Shown piece after piece: positions 32,327 to 40,975 of a DNA stretch of 64,000 nucleotides (the first letter of the stretch is position 1; every line of letters begins with the position of its first letter). The translations under genes were made by a program, and so were the position numbers. The DNA is from Spirochaetia bacterium UBA5763 (GTDB lineage Bacteria; Spirochaetota; UBA4802; UBA5550), in the NCBI GenBank assembly GCA_002418835.1, contig DIEX01000033.1, positions 62,001-126,000 on the forward strand. Reading direction: 5' to 3'. The notes under the pieces were generated by a model. It did not search any database and had not been told where the DNA came from. It saw nothing but the letters and a program-made list of their open reading frames with translations.

Positions 32327-32383
32327 AAATATGCTATTTATGAAATTATCTTTCTGGTATAAAATTAACTCCGGGATTATTAT

Positions 32384-33034
32384 ATGAAGTTAGCAGAAAA
32401 AATAAAAACTATAAAAGAGAGCTTTCTGGATCTGAAAAGCAGAATGAAAAATCTCTACTCCACGTACAGAGAAAAAATCATCGAAACTGTTGAATTGATG
32501 AAAAGAGATCCCAGGGAGAAAACCCGGATCATTATCCTCCTTGTATCAGCCCTGTTTTTTATTGATTATATTATGTTTTCGCTCCATGTGGATAAAAATA
32601 TTTTAGACATCTTCCCTTCAATCCCGGTTCTGGAAAGTAAAGACGAGATCAACATTTACATCCCTTCAGAAGGATGCAAAGAGATTCTTTCCGAAAAAAG
32701 AAGAATTGAAACTGATATAGACGAGGATATCCTTGTTAAAAAGCTTGTGGCTCTTGTTGCAGAAGGATCATATTTTGAAAACACATCCTCAAATGTCCCG
32801 GTGAAACTCCTTGTAAAAAATGTGTGGATTACACCTGACGAAAACGGTGGGGGAAATGTATGCCTTATAGATATCTCCCCTGTCATACTTGAGCGGGAGA
32901 TCGCGATAATTACAGGTTCAGAACAGATGTTCAGGGAATCCCTTGAAAAAACTGTTAAAGAAAATGTTCCCGGCATAACAAGGGTTATTCTGCTTGAAAA
33001 AGGGGTTCCATTCAGAAAGCTCTGGGAGATATAA
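32384..33034 (+). CDS. Membrane-anchored GerMN-like domain protein
   Basis: This 216-residue protein has a basic, helical cytoplasmic N terminus (about 1-48) and one membrane helix (TRIIILLVSALFFIDYIMFSL, about 48-68). The extracytoplasmic domain reads INIYIPSEGCKEILSEKRRIE, ILVKKLVALVAEGS, VKLLVKNVWITPDENGGGNVCLIDISP and ITGSEQMFRESLEKTVKENVPGITRVILLEKG. This order matches the GerMN/sporulation-spore-germination fold, often coupled to amidases. The gene follows the amidase after 57 nt and ends 2 nt before the convergent dapF. Confidence 0.75.
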   Translation: MKLAEKIKTIKESFLDLKSRMKNLYSTYREKIIETVELMKRDPREKTRIIILLVSALFFIDYIMFSLHVDKNILDIFPSIPVLESKDEINIYIPSEGCKEILSEKRRIETDIDEDILVKKLVALVAEGSYFENTSSNVPVKLLVKNVWITPDENGGGNVCLIDISPVILEREIAIITGSEQMFRESLEKTVKENVPGITRVILLEKGVPFRKLWEI

Positions 33035-33036
33035 AC

Positions 33037-33873
33037 CTACTCCGGCCACTCCCCTTTAAAGACTTCAACAGCAGGGCCGGTCATAAATATGTGATTGCTT
33101 CTGCTGTCCCATTCAGTTTTCAGATCACCACCTTTAAGATGCACAGTAATTTTTCTATCGGTCTGTTTTGTAAGAACGCATGCCACAGTCACTGCTGATG
33201 CCCCTGTTCCGCATGCCATGGTCTCACCTGCGCCTCTCTCCCATGTCCTCTGAATAACCTCCCTGCTGTTAACTACCTGCACAAATTCCACATTTGTCCT
33301 GTGAGGGAACAGATCAAAAGTCTCAATCATGGGACCGTATTTAGAAACAGGAAAATTCTCCACATCCTCAACAAAAATTACAACATGAGGATTCCCCATT
33401 GAAACTGAAGTAATATTAAAAGTCACGCCGTCAGGGAGATGAAGGTCCTCGCTGATAACCATACCCGGATCACCGATCATGGGGATCCTTTCACGCTGGA
33501 GAACAGGCTCCCCCATATCAACCCGCACAGCATCAACCAGCCCTTTTTTAAGCTTAAGTTTCAGGCGCTTAATCCCTCCCCCTGTTTCAATATCAAGCTC
33601 CTCTTTATCTGTAAGCTTATGATCATAAACATATTTTGCAAAACACCTTATACCGTTGCCGCACATCTCAGACTCGCTCCCGTCGGAGTTGAACATCCTC
33701 ATCCTGAAGTCTGCATTCTTCGATTTAAGAATAAGAATCAGACCGTCACTCCCCACACCAAAATTCCTGTTGCTCATCTCTACAGCAAGCTGTGAAGGTT
33801 TTTTTATACTACCTTTAAAATCTTCTATATAGATATAGTCATTACCGGCGCCGTGCATTTTAGTAAATTTCAT
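33037..33873 (-). CDS. dapF: Diaminopimelate epimerase
   Basis: This 278-residue enzyme converts LL-DAP to meso-DAP for lysine and peptidoglycan. The two catalytic cysteines are in SEMCGNGIRCFAKYVYD and MACGTGASAVTVA. KMHGAGNDYIYIE at the N terminus, RNFGVGSDGLI and ERGAGET are canonical. GAGGGAG precedes the ATG. It indicates a DAP-based route to lysine or peptidoglycan in this organism. Transcribed as a single gene; about 370 nt of A/T-rich DNA separate it from the divergent peptidase gene. Confidence 0.97.
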   Translation of the reverse strand: MKFTKMHGAGNDYIYIEDFKGSIKKPSQLAVEMSNRNFGVGSDGLILILKSKNADFRMRMFNSDGSESEMCGNGIRCFAKYVYDHKLTDKEELDIETGGGIKRLKLKLKKGLVDAVRVDMGEPVLQRERIPMIGDPGMVISEDLHLPDGVTFNITSVSMGNPHVVIFVEDVENFPVSKYGPMIETFDLFPHRTNVEFVQVVNSREVIQRTWERGAGETMACGTGASAVTVACVLTKQTDRKITVHLKGGDLKTEWDSRSNHIFMTGPAVEVFKGEWPE

Positions 33874-34162
33874 AATCTCCCTCTCTATGTTAAATCATAT
33901 TTATTTATGATATCATATACTCACAACAGGACTATAATCTTCAATATAATATTTTTCAATTATATTTTAAAGAAACGTTAACCACTGTCAAAACTCTAAT
34001 AGCGTTAATATAATTTTATATATGCTCTTATAAATTAACAGCCGCGAAAGGATTGCTGTATTAAATAAAATTCACTATATATTAAATTTTATTATTTAAA
34101 TATAAACATTTAAAATGCTACCGAATAATTAGTTAAAAAAAATAAATTGTACATCTTTATTC
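33874..34162. other. A/T-rich intergenic stretch, no gene seen
   Basis: This stretch lies between divergent dapF and the M23 peptidase gene. It is very A/T-rich with many short runs. I found no convincing open frame, RNA structure or long repeat. It should contain the dapF promoter, which I could not place with confidence. Confidence 0.5.
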
Positions 34163-34191
34163 TTGACAAATGACTTAGAAAAAACTATAAG
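34163..34191 (+). promoter_or_regulatory. Strong sigma-70 promoter for the M23 peptidase gene
   Basis: TTGACA (34163-34168), a 17-nt spacer, then TATAAG (34186-34191). This is the best housekeeping-type promoter in the window. Transcription would start near 34198, leaving a 50-nt leader. Confidence 0.75.
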
Positions 34192-34247
34192 TATAATAAA
34201 TTGACCTCGCAGTTACATTGCTTTATTTTCAAATAATCAGGACTATA

Positions 34248-34985
34248 ATGAAACAGAAAAAAATAATAAATAGAGTAATACTTTCATTCATTTTAATTAT
34301 ATCATCAACCCTTCACGCATCAGAATCTGTTGTAATCGACAGCAATAAAATAATTGAATATAAAGGTTTCTCCGGCCAGTGGATTGTCAACAGCAGCCCC
34401 GAGGTTCTGGAAAGCGCCATTAAAACATTCAGCACAGGTGAAAAGGATGTAGCCACTGTGAACGGTCCCGATTTCAGAACCGAAAAAACCGTATTTATCC
34501 CCTTTTCACAATCTTATATTGCATACGTAAAAAACCGGGCCTCCTGCGGGACTATTACAGTTGGCGCAAATGAATTTATCTGGCCCATTGCAAATTTTGA
34601 CAGAATAAGTTCATCCTTCGGAAGAAGGTGGGGTTCTTTTCATGAGGGTATCGATATCCCCGCAGGGAGAGGGATCCCCATTCTTGCTGTAAGCGGCGGA
34701 CGGGTTATATACAGAGGATATGCAGGTAACCTTGGCCATACGCTCACAATTGAGCACAGGGATAATATGTTCACAAGATATTGCCACTGTTCAGAACTTA
34801 TTGCAAAAGAAGGTGATATAGTTAAACAGGGGCAGGTTATAGCTTATGTAGGTAGTTCCGGGAACTCTACAGGAAATCACCTGCATTTTGAAGTACGATA
34901 TGGTGATTTCCCGCTTAATCCTCTCGATTTTCTGCCATTCAGCCCATGTGTTAAAGAAGCTCAATACATGAAAAAGCTGGATTAA
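34248..34985 (+). CDS. Exported M23 (LytM-type) zinc metallopeptidase
   Basis: This 245-residue protein starts at the ATG at 34248 after AGGA; a longer frame with TTG at 34218 is less likely. A signal peptide (KIINRVILSFILIISSTLHA) precedes a short N-terminal domain. The M23 domain at about 115-240 shows SSSFGRRWGSFHEGIDIPAG (zinc His and Asp), RYCHCSEL and NHLHFEVRYGDFPLNP (HxH). All metal ligands are present, so it should be an active peptidoglycan endopeptidase, not a LytM regulator. No LysM domain is seen. It is transcribed alone from a strong promoter to a strong terminator. Confidence 0.93.
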   Translation: MKQKKIINRVILSFILIISSTLHASESVVIDSNKIIEYKGFSGQWIVNSSPEVLESAIKTFSTGEKDVATVNGPDFRTEKTVFIPFSQSYIAYVKNRASCGTITVGANEFIWPIANFDRISSSFGRRWGSFHEGIDIPAGRGIPILAVSGGRVIYRGYAGNLGHTLTIEHRDNMFTRYCHCSELIAKEGDIVKQGQVIAYVGSSGNSTGNHLHFEVRYGDFPLNPLDFLPFSPCVKEAQYMKKLD

Positions 34986-35021
34986 TTTAATAGTAAATTC
35001 CTGACATTCAGCCTGAATAAT

Positions 35022-35052
35022 AAAAAAACCGCCCTTTTATGGCGGTTTTTTT
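35022..35052. terminator. Bidirectional terminator after the M23 gene
   Basis: Seven A, CCGCC, loop cttttat, GGCGG, seven T: a perfect 12-bp stem. It serves the M23 gene on the plus strand and the convergent gene ending at 35077. Confidence 0.95.
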
Positions 35053-35076
35053 ATTATTGTTATTTATCAATTACTG

Positions 35077-36006
35077 CTACTTAGCCTCATTAAGTACCCT
35101 TTCTGATTCGGCATCAAGCCTGATAATATCGTCCATCAATACCGGAATATCTTTATCAAGCTGGTCAAACTGTTTATTTATAATCTTCTCCTCTTCCGGG
35201 AACCCTTCGTTAGCGTCTTTAGTAAGAGTACCGATCATGGCCTTTATATTATCCTGTTTATTTTTCAGTATAAAGATAATGTTCGGACCTGATTTATATC
35301 CCCACTGAAAACCATCAGGCAGCTCAACTGAAAATGTTTCAGTAACTCCATCGCCATCCCCGTCTTCCGCATAATATACAACTCCTTCCTTGGTTTTGGC
35401 TGTAACACAGAGGAAATATTTAGTGGGGCCGTTATAATTGAGCGCCTTAGGTATAGGTTTTCTGATAACTTCCATGTCAGAATCTTTTCTGTTTATCATA
35501 AGTGCTTTAAAAATTGCAACATGCTTCTGAATAAAAGAATCCCTCATTTTCTGATAAAAATCAGCATATCTCTGGACAAGATTATCGTTGCTTTCAGATA
35601 CAATAATTTTTTTCAGTATTTCTGTTCTCCGGTCTGTAATCCTCAGATAATCAGGTTTACCGTCCACTTCTCTTACCCAGAGTTCATTCTGAAGGAGTCT
35701 GTTCTCCATTTCCCTTATAATCCTGTTCTGCTCGACAATCTGGGGATCATCATACCCGTCTTTAAAAAGGTACATTTTTCTGTCCTTTATAATCAGGAGA
35801 GAAGCCAGAGAAGTATCCTGCTTCTGATGTTCTTCAGGATCAATTACATGCTCAACCTGCTGATAGGCTATTCTATCCTCATTATAACGGGATACGTTGT
35901 CTATTGTGATATCTTTATATGTAAGATCTCTTGAAAAACCTGCTGCTGGCAGAATGATAAAAAATGAAAGTATAAATGCCATGGCTACAGCTATATTGTT
36001 CCTCAT
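35077..36006 (-). CDS. Exported protein of unknown function with a Ca-loop-like motif
   Basis: This 309-residue protein has a signal peptide (NIAVAMAFILSFFIILPAAGFS) and a mature, mostly helical, charged body. YAEDGDGDGVTETF (about 218-231) looks like an EF-hand-like or dockerin-type calcium loop. QWGYKSGPNIIFILKNKQDN and C-terminal charged helices follow. I do not recognise the family. GGAGG precedes the ATG. It is transcribed alone, 100 nt downstream of the start region of the ADP-ribosylglycohydrolase-like gene's 3' end. Confidence 0.7.
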   Translation of the reverse strand: MRNNIAVAMAFILSFFIILPAAGFSRDLTYKDITIDNVSRYNEDRIAYQQVEHVIDPEEHQKQDTSLASLLIIKDRKMYLFKDGYDDPQIVEQNRIIREMENRLLQNELWVREVDGKPDYLRITDRRTEILKKIIVSESNDNLVQRYADFYQKMRDSFIQKHVAIFKALMINRKDSDMEVIRKPIPKALNYNGPTKYFLCVTAKTKEGVVYYAEDGDGDGVTETFSVELPDGFQWGYKSGPNIIFILKNKQDNIKAMIGTLTKDANEGFPEEEKIINKQFDQLDKDIPVLMDDIIRLDAESERVLNEAK

Positions 36007-36107
36007 CTAATTCCTCCATGAACCTTGTATGCATAATTCAATGTACATAATCTGGCAGTATATATCACTTAAATTATAAAAATCTTTACAGCTTTTTGTC
36101 AAATATT

Positions 36108-37361
36108 TTATGATTCATGCTTTTCCCTCTCTTTTCGCCACTTCGCCTTATCAATTTTAGTCCAGCTCTCTACAACATGTTTTGTCAGCTCAGATTCAAC
36201 ATCTCTGCGATTTTTTGGAGGGGCCTGCTTTTTAGGCTCTTTTTTATTTCTGGATCTATACTCCTCCATCTCTTTTGAAGTAAGTCCCGGTTCAGAATCA
36301 TATAAAATTCCGGTAATTTCACCCCTGACGTTTTTTGACGATAAAAGTTCAATCATGGCGGCAATCTTTTTTTTATTGGCCAGCTCCTCTTTGAGACTAT
36401 GCGGTACATCAAGGCCGTAAAAAGCCGTTGTCAGAGCCGCAGAAACAGCCGCAAGAGGGGAAGCTGCCCCCCCTTCCCTGGAGGCAGTATGGAATATTAA
36501 GCTATGAGGCGATGTCAGAGCTGTAAGCAAAATGGCAAAGGGAAGTACTGTTTCAGGGAGATTCACGCTCCCCCTTGCTACAGGAGACTTAAGCCTTGTA
36601 TTTACTGATTCACAGATAATTTTTTCAGCTTTTTCTATGTCCTTAACTTCTGAAATTTTACCCAAAAGATCTGTGAATAAACGCATCTCTCCAAGAAATG
36701 AATCGGGATTATATCCGCAGTCGAAAATCCTGTGCTGGTTACTATTGAGATAGTCAAATCCATTCAATGCCGATTCCGACACACAATGCATGAATTCCCC
36801 TCTCCCCTCTGCCCGGCAAAGATCTATTAAAATCCTGAGAAAAATATATGTATGGGAAGCTGTTGCCGCATCGGTTGTAAATAGTGAAATAAACCGGAGA
36901 CAGTGATCCAGCAGCGAAACCTCATTTTCAGATAAAAGAAGCGGTATAGCAACAGGGAGGAGCCGGGCACAACTCCGGGAAAAGGGGACGACCTGTTCTT
37001 TTTTCTCAGTGCGGGCTGACATGATGAAAGACTGCTCAGCCAAACCGGGTTCCCTGAAAAAGCTGAACTCGCTATCAGGATGTTCCTGAGCTCTTTTTAC
37101 TGCATCAATAAACCTGTCCGTTCTGAAAACATTTCTCTCAACAGATGCTGCTGCAATGAGCATTAACTGAGTGATTGAAGAATAAAGACCCGGTTTCCTC
37201 CACTTATCCATATTATTTTTTAGAGCAGGAGCAGGATCAATGTACCCCTCTATATCTTTAAATACAGCTTTTATATGTGCACTTTTCATCCCGCCCAGGG
37301 TGTAGCCCGATGCATCCCCTATAATTGCTGAATAAATAATGTCCTCAACCAGATTCTTCAT
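36108..37361 (-). CDS. ADP-ribosylglycohydrolase-fold protein lacking metal ligands
   Basis: This 417-residue all-helical protein resembles the ADP-ribosylglycohydrolase/DraG family. YSAIIGDASGYTLGGM matches the N-terminal GDALG-x2-x-E-G region, and GGAASPLAAVSAALTTAFYG matches the C-terminal GGDTDTIGAIAGALAGAYYG segment. The metal-binding residues are gone: the usual T-D-D-T after the first segment reads SSIT, and D-T-D reads A-S-P. Hydrolysis therefore looks unlikely and a binding or scaffold role is possible. The last 70 residues are highly charged and lysine-rich. GGAG precedes the ATG. Single-gene unit. Confidence 0.6.
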   Translation of the reverse strand: MKNLVEDIIYSAIIGDASGYTLGGMKSAHIKAVFKDIEGYIDPAPALKNNMDKWRKPGLYSSITQLMLIAAASVERNVFRTDRFIDAVKRAQEHPDSEFSFFREPGLAEQSFIMSARTEKKEQVVPFSRSCARLLPVAIPLLLSENEVSLLDHCLRFISLFTTDAATASHTYIFLRILIDLCRAEGRGEFMHCVSESALNGFDYLNSNQHRIFDCGYNPDSFLGEMRLFTDLLGKISEVKDIEKAEKIICESVNTRLKSPVARGSVNLPETVLPFAILLTALTSPHSLIFHTASREGGAASPLAAVSAALTTAFYGLDVPHSLKEELANKKKIAAMIELLSSKNVRGEITGILYDSEPGLTSKEMEEYRSRNKKEPKKQAPPKNRRDVESELTKHVVESWTKIDKAKWRKEREKHES

Positions 37362-37572
37362 ACCGCTCCGTTTATGATATATTCGTGAATAATAACTCCG
37401 TATTATACAACCTCAATTCAATTATTATTCAATAAAATTGTTGATTTGTGCCGATTTTTTATAATGATTATACGCAGGCAGCATACACTTGTCAGAAAAA
37501 GCGATTCCGGCTTTCACGGTTATTTAAAGCTGTATTATATGCTGTCATACCTTGGATTTCAGGAGCGAACTC

Positions 37573-38670
37573 ATGAGAAAAAAAACTGTTTCGGCACTCC
37601 TTGCAATTATTGCAGCCATTGCATTCGGCTGCGGAAGAGAAACTGTTGAGGAACATGCTACTATCTCTTTCATGATAGGCGATGTAAAAATAAACAGCGT
37701 TGAAGCCCAGATCGGTGATATCATAAAACAGAACGACGATATTTTAACAGGGGGAAATTCCTTCTGCGATATCAGGATTGGCGGTTCTATTATAAGAATT
37801 AAAGCTCAAAGCAGCGTAAAGATCTCAACTCTTCTTAAAAGCGGTAATATTGAAGATACTGAAATCGGCCTTAATTCCGGAAAGCTTCTCTGTAAGCCTA
37901 AAAAACTTTTGAAAGATGAGAACTTCATGGTTAAAACCCCCACTGCTGTTGCAGGAGTACGAGGCACTCAATTCGCCATAGAAGCTGACAAATTAAAAAC
38001 AACAAGAATCAAGGTATTTAACGGCGAAGTTAAGGTGGCCAGAAGAATCAGACAGTTTGAATCCAGCGTGGAGAAAGTGATGGAACTCGCCCCCACTCTC
38101 GAAAAAGAGCAGAAGGTTGTCATCACTGCTGATGAGGTTAAAAAAGCGGAAAAGGTAGTTGAAAACCGGCTTCAGGAGGCAACAGCAGGGGAACTTCCCG
38201 GTGATAACGTTATTGAAGAGGTTATTCAGAAATCGGAAGTACAAATCGGCATTGACGACAAGAGTGTTCAACAATTCTCCCCGGAAGATTTTGCAAAAGA
38301 GAACAAAGAGATAATTGAAATACAGCAGAAGCCTAAAGAGGATATTGTACGCATTACAAGAGCTATAAAACAGCAGAAAGAACGGCCTGTCCCGGAGGGT
38401 AGACTGCTGATTACGCGATATGATATTTACTTTATAAGGGATGGTAAAATACAATGGGACGGAAAAGTTGTAAATGAAGCTGTCAGGAGCGACGGGAAAC
38501 TTTACATAGCATCCGGTGAGTATGTATTCTGTGCCGACCCGGAGGGTACTGTTATCTGGAAAGCTGATGTCAACAATGACGGTTCTCTGATGATTGAAGG
38601 CGATAAAGTAACAGTTAAATCAGGCGGGAAATCCGTTAAGCTTAATGCCGGCACAGGGAAAAGAATTTAA
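37573..38670 (+). CDS. FecR-domain lipoprotein with PQQ-like C-terminal region
   Basis: This 365-residue protein starts at the ATG after AGGAGCGAACTC (a TTG 21 nt upstream is less likely). A lipobox at AIAFGC (Cys about 20) predicts an envelope lipoprotein. The FecR domain spans about 28-165: GDVKINSVEAQIGDIIKQND, DIRIGGSIIRIKAQSSVKI, LNSGKLLCKP and VKTPTAVAGVRGTQFAIE. A charged helical linker follows, then a short beta-repeat region (RLLITRYDIYFIRDGKIQWDGKV, GEYVFCADPEGTVIWKADV) like PQQ/WD blades. No FecI sigma factor or TonB receptor is adjacent, so this is not the classical iron-signalling FecR. Confidence 0.85.
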   Translation: MRKKTVSALLAIIAAIAFGCGRETVEEHATISFMIGDVKINSVEAQIGDIIKQNDDILTGGNSFCDIRIGGSIIRIKAQSSVKISTLLKSGNIEDTEIGLNSGKLLCKPKKLLKDENFMVKTPTAVAGVRGTQFAIEADKLKTTRIKVFNGEVKVARRIRQFESSVEKVMELAPTLEKEQKVVITADEVKKAEKVVENRLQEATAGELPGDNVIEEVIQKSEVQIGIDDKSVQQFSPEDFAKENKEIIEIQQKPKEDIVRITRAIKQQKERPVPEGRLLITRYDIYFIRDGKIQWDGKVVNEAVRSDGKLYIASGEYVFCADPEGTVIWKADVNNDGSLMIEGDKVTVKSGGKSVKLNAGTGKRI

Positions 38671-38714
38671 TCTGTAATGGAGATTTTAAGCCTGCATCCA
38701 TCCAAATCATGAAT

Positions 38715-38745
38715 AAAAATCCCGTTTATACGGGGTTTTTATTAA
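38715..38745 (+). terminator. Intrinsic terminator after the FecR gene
   Basis: AAAAATCCCG-tttata-CGGGGTTTTTATT: a 10-bp stem with one T-G pair and a T-run. The remaining 250 nt up to typA are A/T-rich and show an imperfect dyad CATAAAC-gtat-GTTTTATG near 38794 but no gene. Confidence 0.85.
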
Positions 38746-38997
38746 CCTATATTTAAAGCTATTTCGTGAAATTAATTAAAAAATGCTTGTACATAAACGT
38801 ATGTTTTATGGTTCAGTATCATGTCATTTTATTTCATTCTGAAGTAAAAACAGACAGGTTGAATCCTTAAACACGCAGCAAAGATAATTCATGTATATTC
38901 TCCAGATAACCACAGGGAATTGCTAAAAGATTAAAATTCTGCCGCAAAAAACAGGAATTAACGCTGAATAAACAATACTTTAGGCACAGGAAAAGTT

Positions 38998-40812
38998 ATG
39001 AATAAATTACGTAATATTGCAATAATCGCACACGTTGACCACGGGAAAACAACTCTGGTTGACGGGATGCTTAAACAATCCGGCATATTCCGCAACAACC
39101 AGCATGTTGAAGAAAGGATGATGGACTCCAACGATCTTGAAAAAGAGAGAGGAATTACAATCCTTTCAAAGAACGCTTCAATTCACTACAAGGATTTCAA
39201 AATCAATATTGTGGACACACCCGGTCACGCTGACTTCGGTGGCGAAGTTCAGAGGATCATGAAAATGGTAGACAGCGTTCTCCTGATTGTTGATGCCTTT
39301 GAAGGGACCATGCCTCAGACCAAATATGTTCTGAAAAAATCTCTGGAGATAGGGCATAAGCCGATTGTTGTAATCAACAAGATTGACAGGCCTAACGCCA
39401 GGCCCCATGAAGTTCTTGATATGATATTTGATCTTTTTGTTGAGCTTAACGCCACAAATGAACAGCTGGATTTCCCGGTTGTTTATGCCTCAGCAAAACA
39501 GGGTATTGCCAAATATGAAGTTGAGGATCCCAGCGAGGATCTTAAGCCGCTCTTTGAGACTATTATTAAACATGTGGAACCCCCTACAGGCCAGATAAGC
39601 CTTCCTCTTCAATTTCTTGTGTCTGCCATTGATTACGATAACTATATGGGAAGAATAGGAACCGGAAAAATTCATAACGGACAGGTTGCTTCCGGGGATA
39701 ATGTTGTGCTGATTAAAAGAAACGGCGACAATGTACCTTTTAAAATATCAAAACTATTCTCTTACGAAGGGATGAAGAGAACCGAGATCAAAAAAGCTTA
39801 TGCGGGGGATATTGTCTCCATCGCCGGAGTTGAAGGTATAGACATAGGCGAAACTGTTGCAGATAAGGACATGCCCAATCCGCTCCCTGTTATAGATATT
39901 GATGAACCGACACTTGCAATGACATTCATGCAGAACGATTCACCTTTCATGGGGCAGGAGGGGAAATATGTTACATCCCGTCACCTCTGGGAGAGACTGA
40001 TGCGTGAAATTCAGTCTAATGTCAGCATCAGAGTGGAGCGCTCGGAAGTGGGCGATGAATTCGTAGTTAAAGGCCGTGGGGAACTTCAGATGTCGATTCT
40101 CATCGAAAATATGAGGCGCGAAGGCTACGAGTTTCAGGTATCAAAGCCTGAAGTTATTTTTAAAGAGATCGATGGTAAGAAATACGAACCGATTGAGCTT
40201 GCCATGATAGATGTTGCTGATGACTTTGTCGGTGTTGTTATCGAAAAACTCGGTATCCGCAAGGGTGAGATGACAAATATGAAGCAGGGGGGCGATGGCT
40301 ATACAAGACTCGAATTCAAAGTCCCTTCACGAGGACTTATAGGCTTCAGAAACGAATTCCTGACAGAGACAAGAGGAACAGGAATATTAAACCACATATA
40401 TTATGACTACGAGCCGCACAGGGGACATATCCCTGCGAGAAACAAAGGTGTACTTATTGCAATGGAAAGAGGCGCATCAGTGGCTTTTGCCCTGGACAAT
40501 CTACAGGAACGGGGTGAGCTTTTTATCGGCGCAGGTGTTGACGTTTATGAAGGGATGATTGTCGGTGAAAATAATCGCGAAGGTGACCTTGTTGTGAATG
40601 TGTGCAAAAAAAAGCAGCTCACAAATATGAGGGCCGCCGGTTCTGATGACGCGGTGCGTCTTATTACTCCCAGAGAATTCAGTCTTGAACAGGCCCTTGA
40701 ATATATTGCAGATGACGAACTGCTGGAAATTACACCCCAGAACATCAGGCTCAGAAAAAAGATGCTCAGTGAAACAGAGCGTAAAAGAGCAGGCAGGAGA
40801 TCAGAGGATTAA
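38998..40812 (+). CDS. typA: Ribosome-associated GTPase TypA/BipA
   Basis: This 604-residue translational GTPase acts on the ribosome in subunit assembly and stress adaptation. G1 AHVDHGKTTLVD, switch I/G2 ERGITILSKNAS, G3 DTPGHADFGGEV, G4 NKIDRPNARP and G5 ASAKQGIA are all present. The domain order is G, domain II, two alpha/beta EF-G-like domains and the BipA-specific C terminus (GASVAFALDNLQERGELFIGAG). Typical of TypA, no EF-G domain IV is seen. A ribosome-binding site AGGAAAAGTT precedes the ATG. Single gene followed by a terminator. Confidence 0.97.
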   Translation: MNKLRNIAIIAHVDHGKTTLVDGMLKQSGIFRNNQHVEERMMDSNDLEKERGITILSKNASIHYKDFKINIVDTPGHADFGGEVQRIMKMVDSVLLIVDAFEGTMPQTKYVLKKSLEIGHKPIVVINKIDRPNARPHEVLDMIFDLFVELNATNEQLDFPVVYASAKQGIAKYEVEDPSEDLKPLFETIIKHVEPPTGQISLPLQFLVSAIDYDNYMGRIGTGKIHNGQVASGDNVVLIKRNGDNVPFKISKLFSYEGMKRTEIKKAYAGDIVSIAGVEGIDIGETVADKDMPNPLPVIDIDEPTLAMTFMQNDSPFMGQEGKYVTSRHLWERLMREIQSNVSIRVERSEVGDEFVVKGRGELQMSILIENMRREGYEFQVSKPEVIFKEIDGKKYEPIELAMIDVADDFVGVVIEKLGIRKGEMTNMKQGGDGYTRLEFKVPSRGLIGFRNEFLTETRGTGILNHIYYDYEPHRGHIPARNKGVLIAMERGASVAFALDNLQERGELFIGAGVDVYEGMIVGENNREGDLVVNVCKKKQLTNMRAAGSDDAVRLITPREFSLEQALEYIADDELLEITPQNIRLRKKMLSETERKRAGRRSED

Positions 40813-40856
40813 ATTATACGATTTTTTATACCACATTTTTTAAAAAGAAGATGATT

Positions 40857-40883
40857 ACCCGGTGCTATACCGGGTTTTCTTTT
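40857..40883 (+). terminator. Intrinsic terminator after typA
   Basis: ACCCGG (40857-40862), loop tgctata, CCGGGT (40870-40875), then TTTCTTTT. A compact stem, 45 nt after the typA stop. Confidence 0.85.
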
Positions 40884-40975
40884 AACCTGAAGTTAAAGGC
40901 ATTTTAATATCTTGTAAATTTCTGTAACATCCAATTAATGTTTGACACAACTAACATAGAAGGGGATCTGGAACT

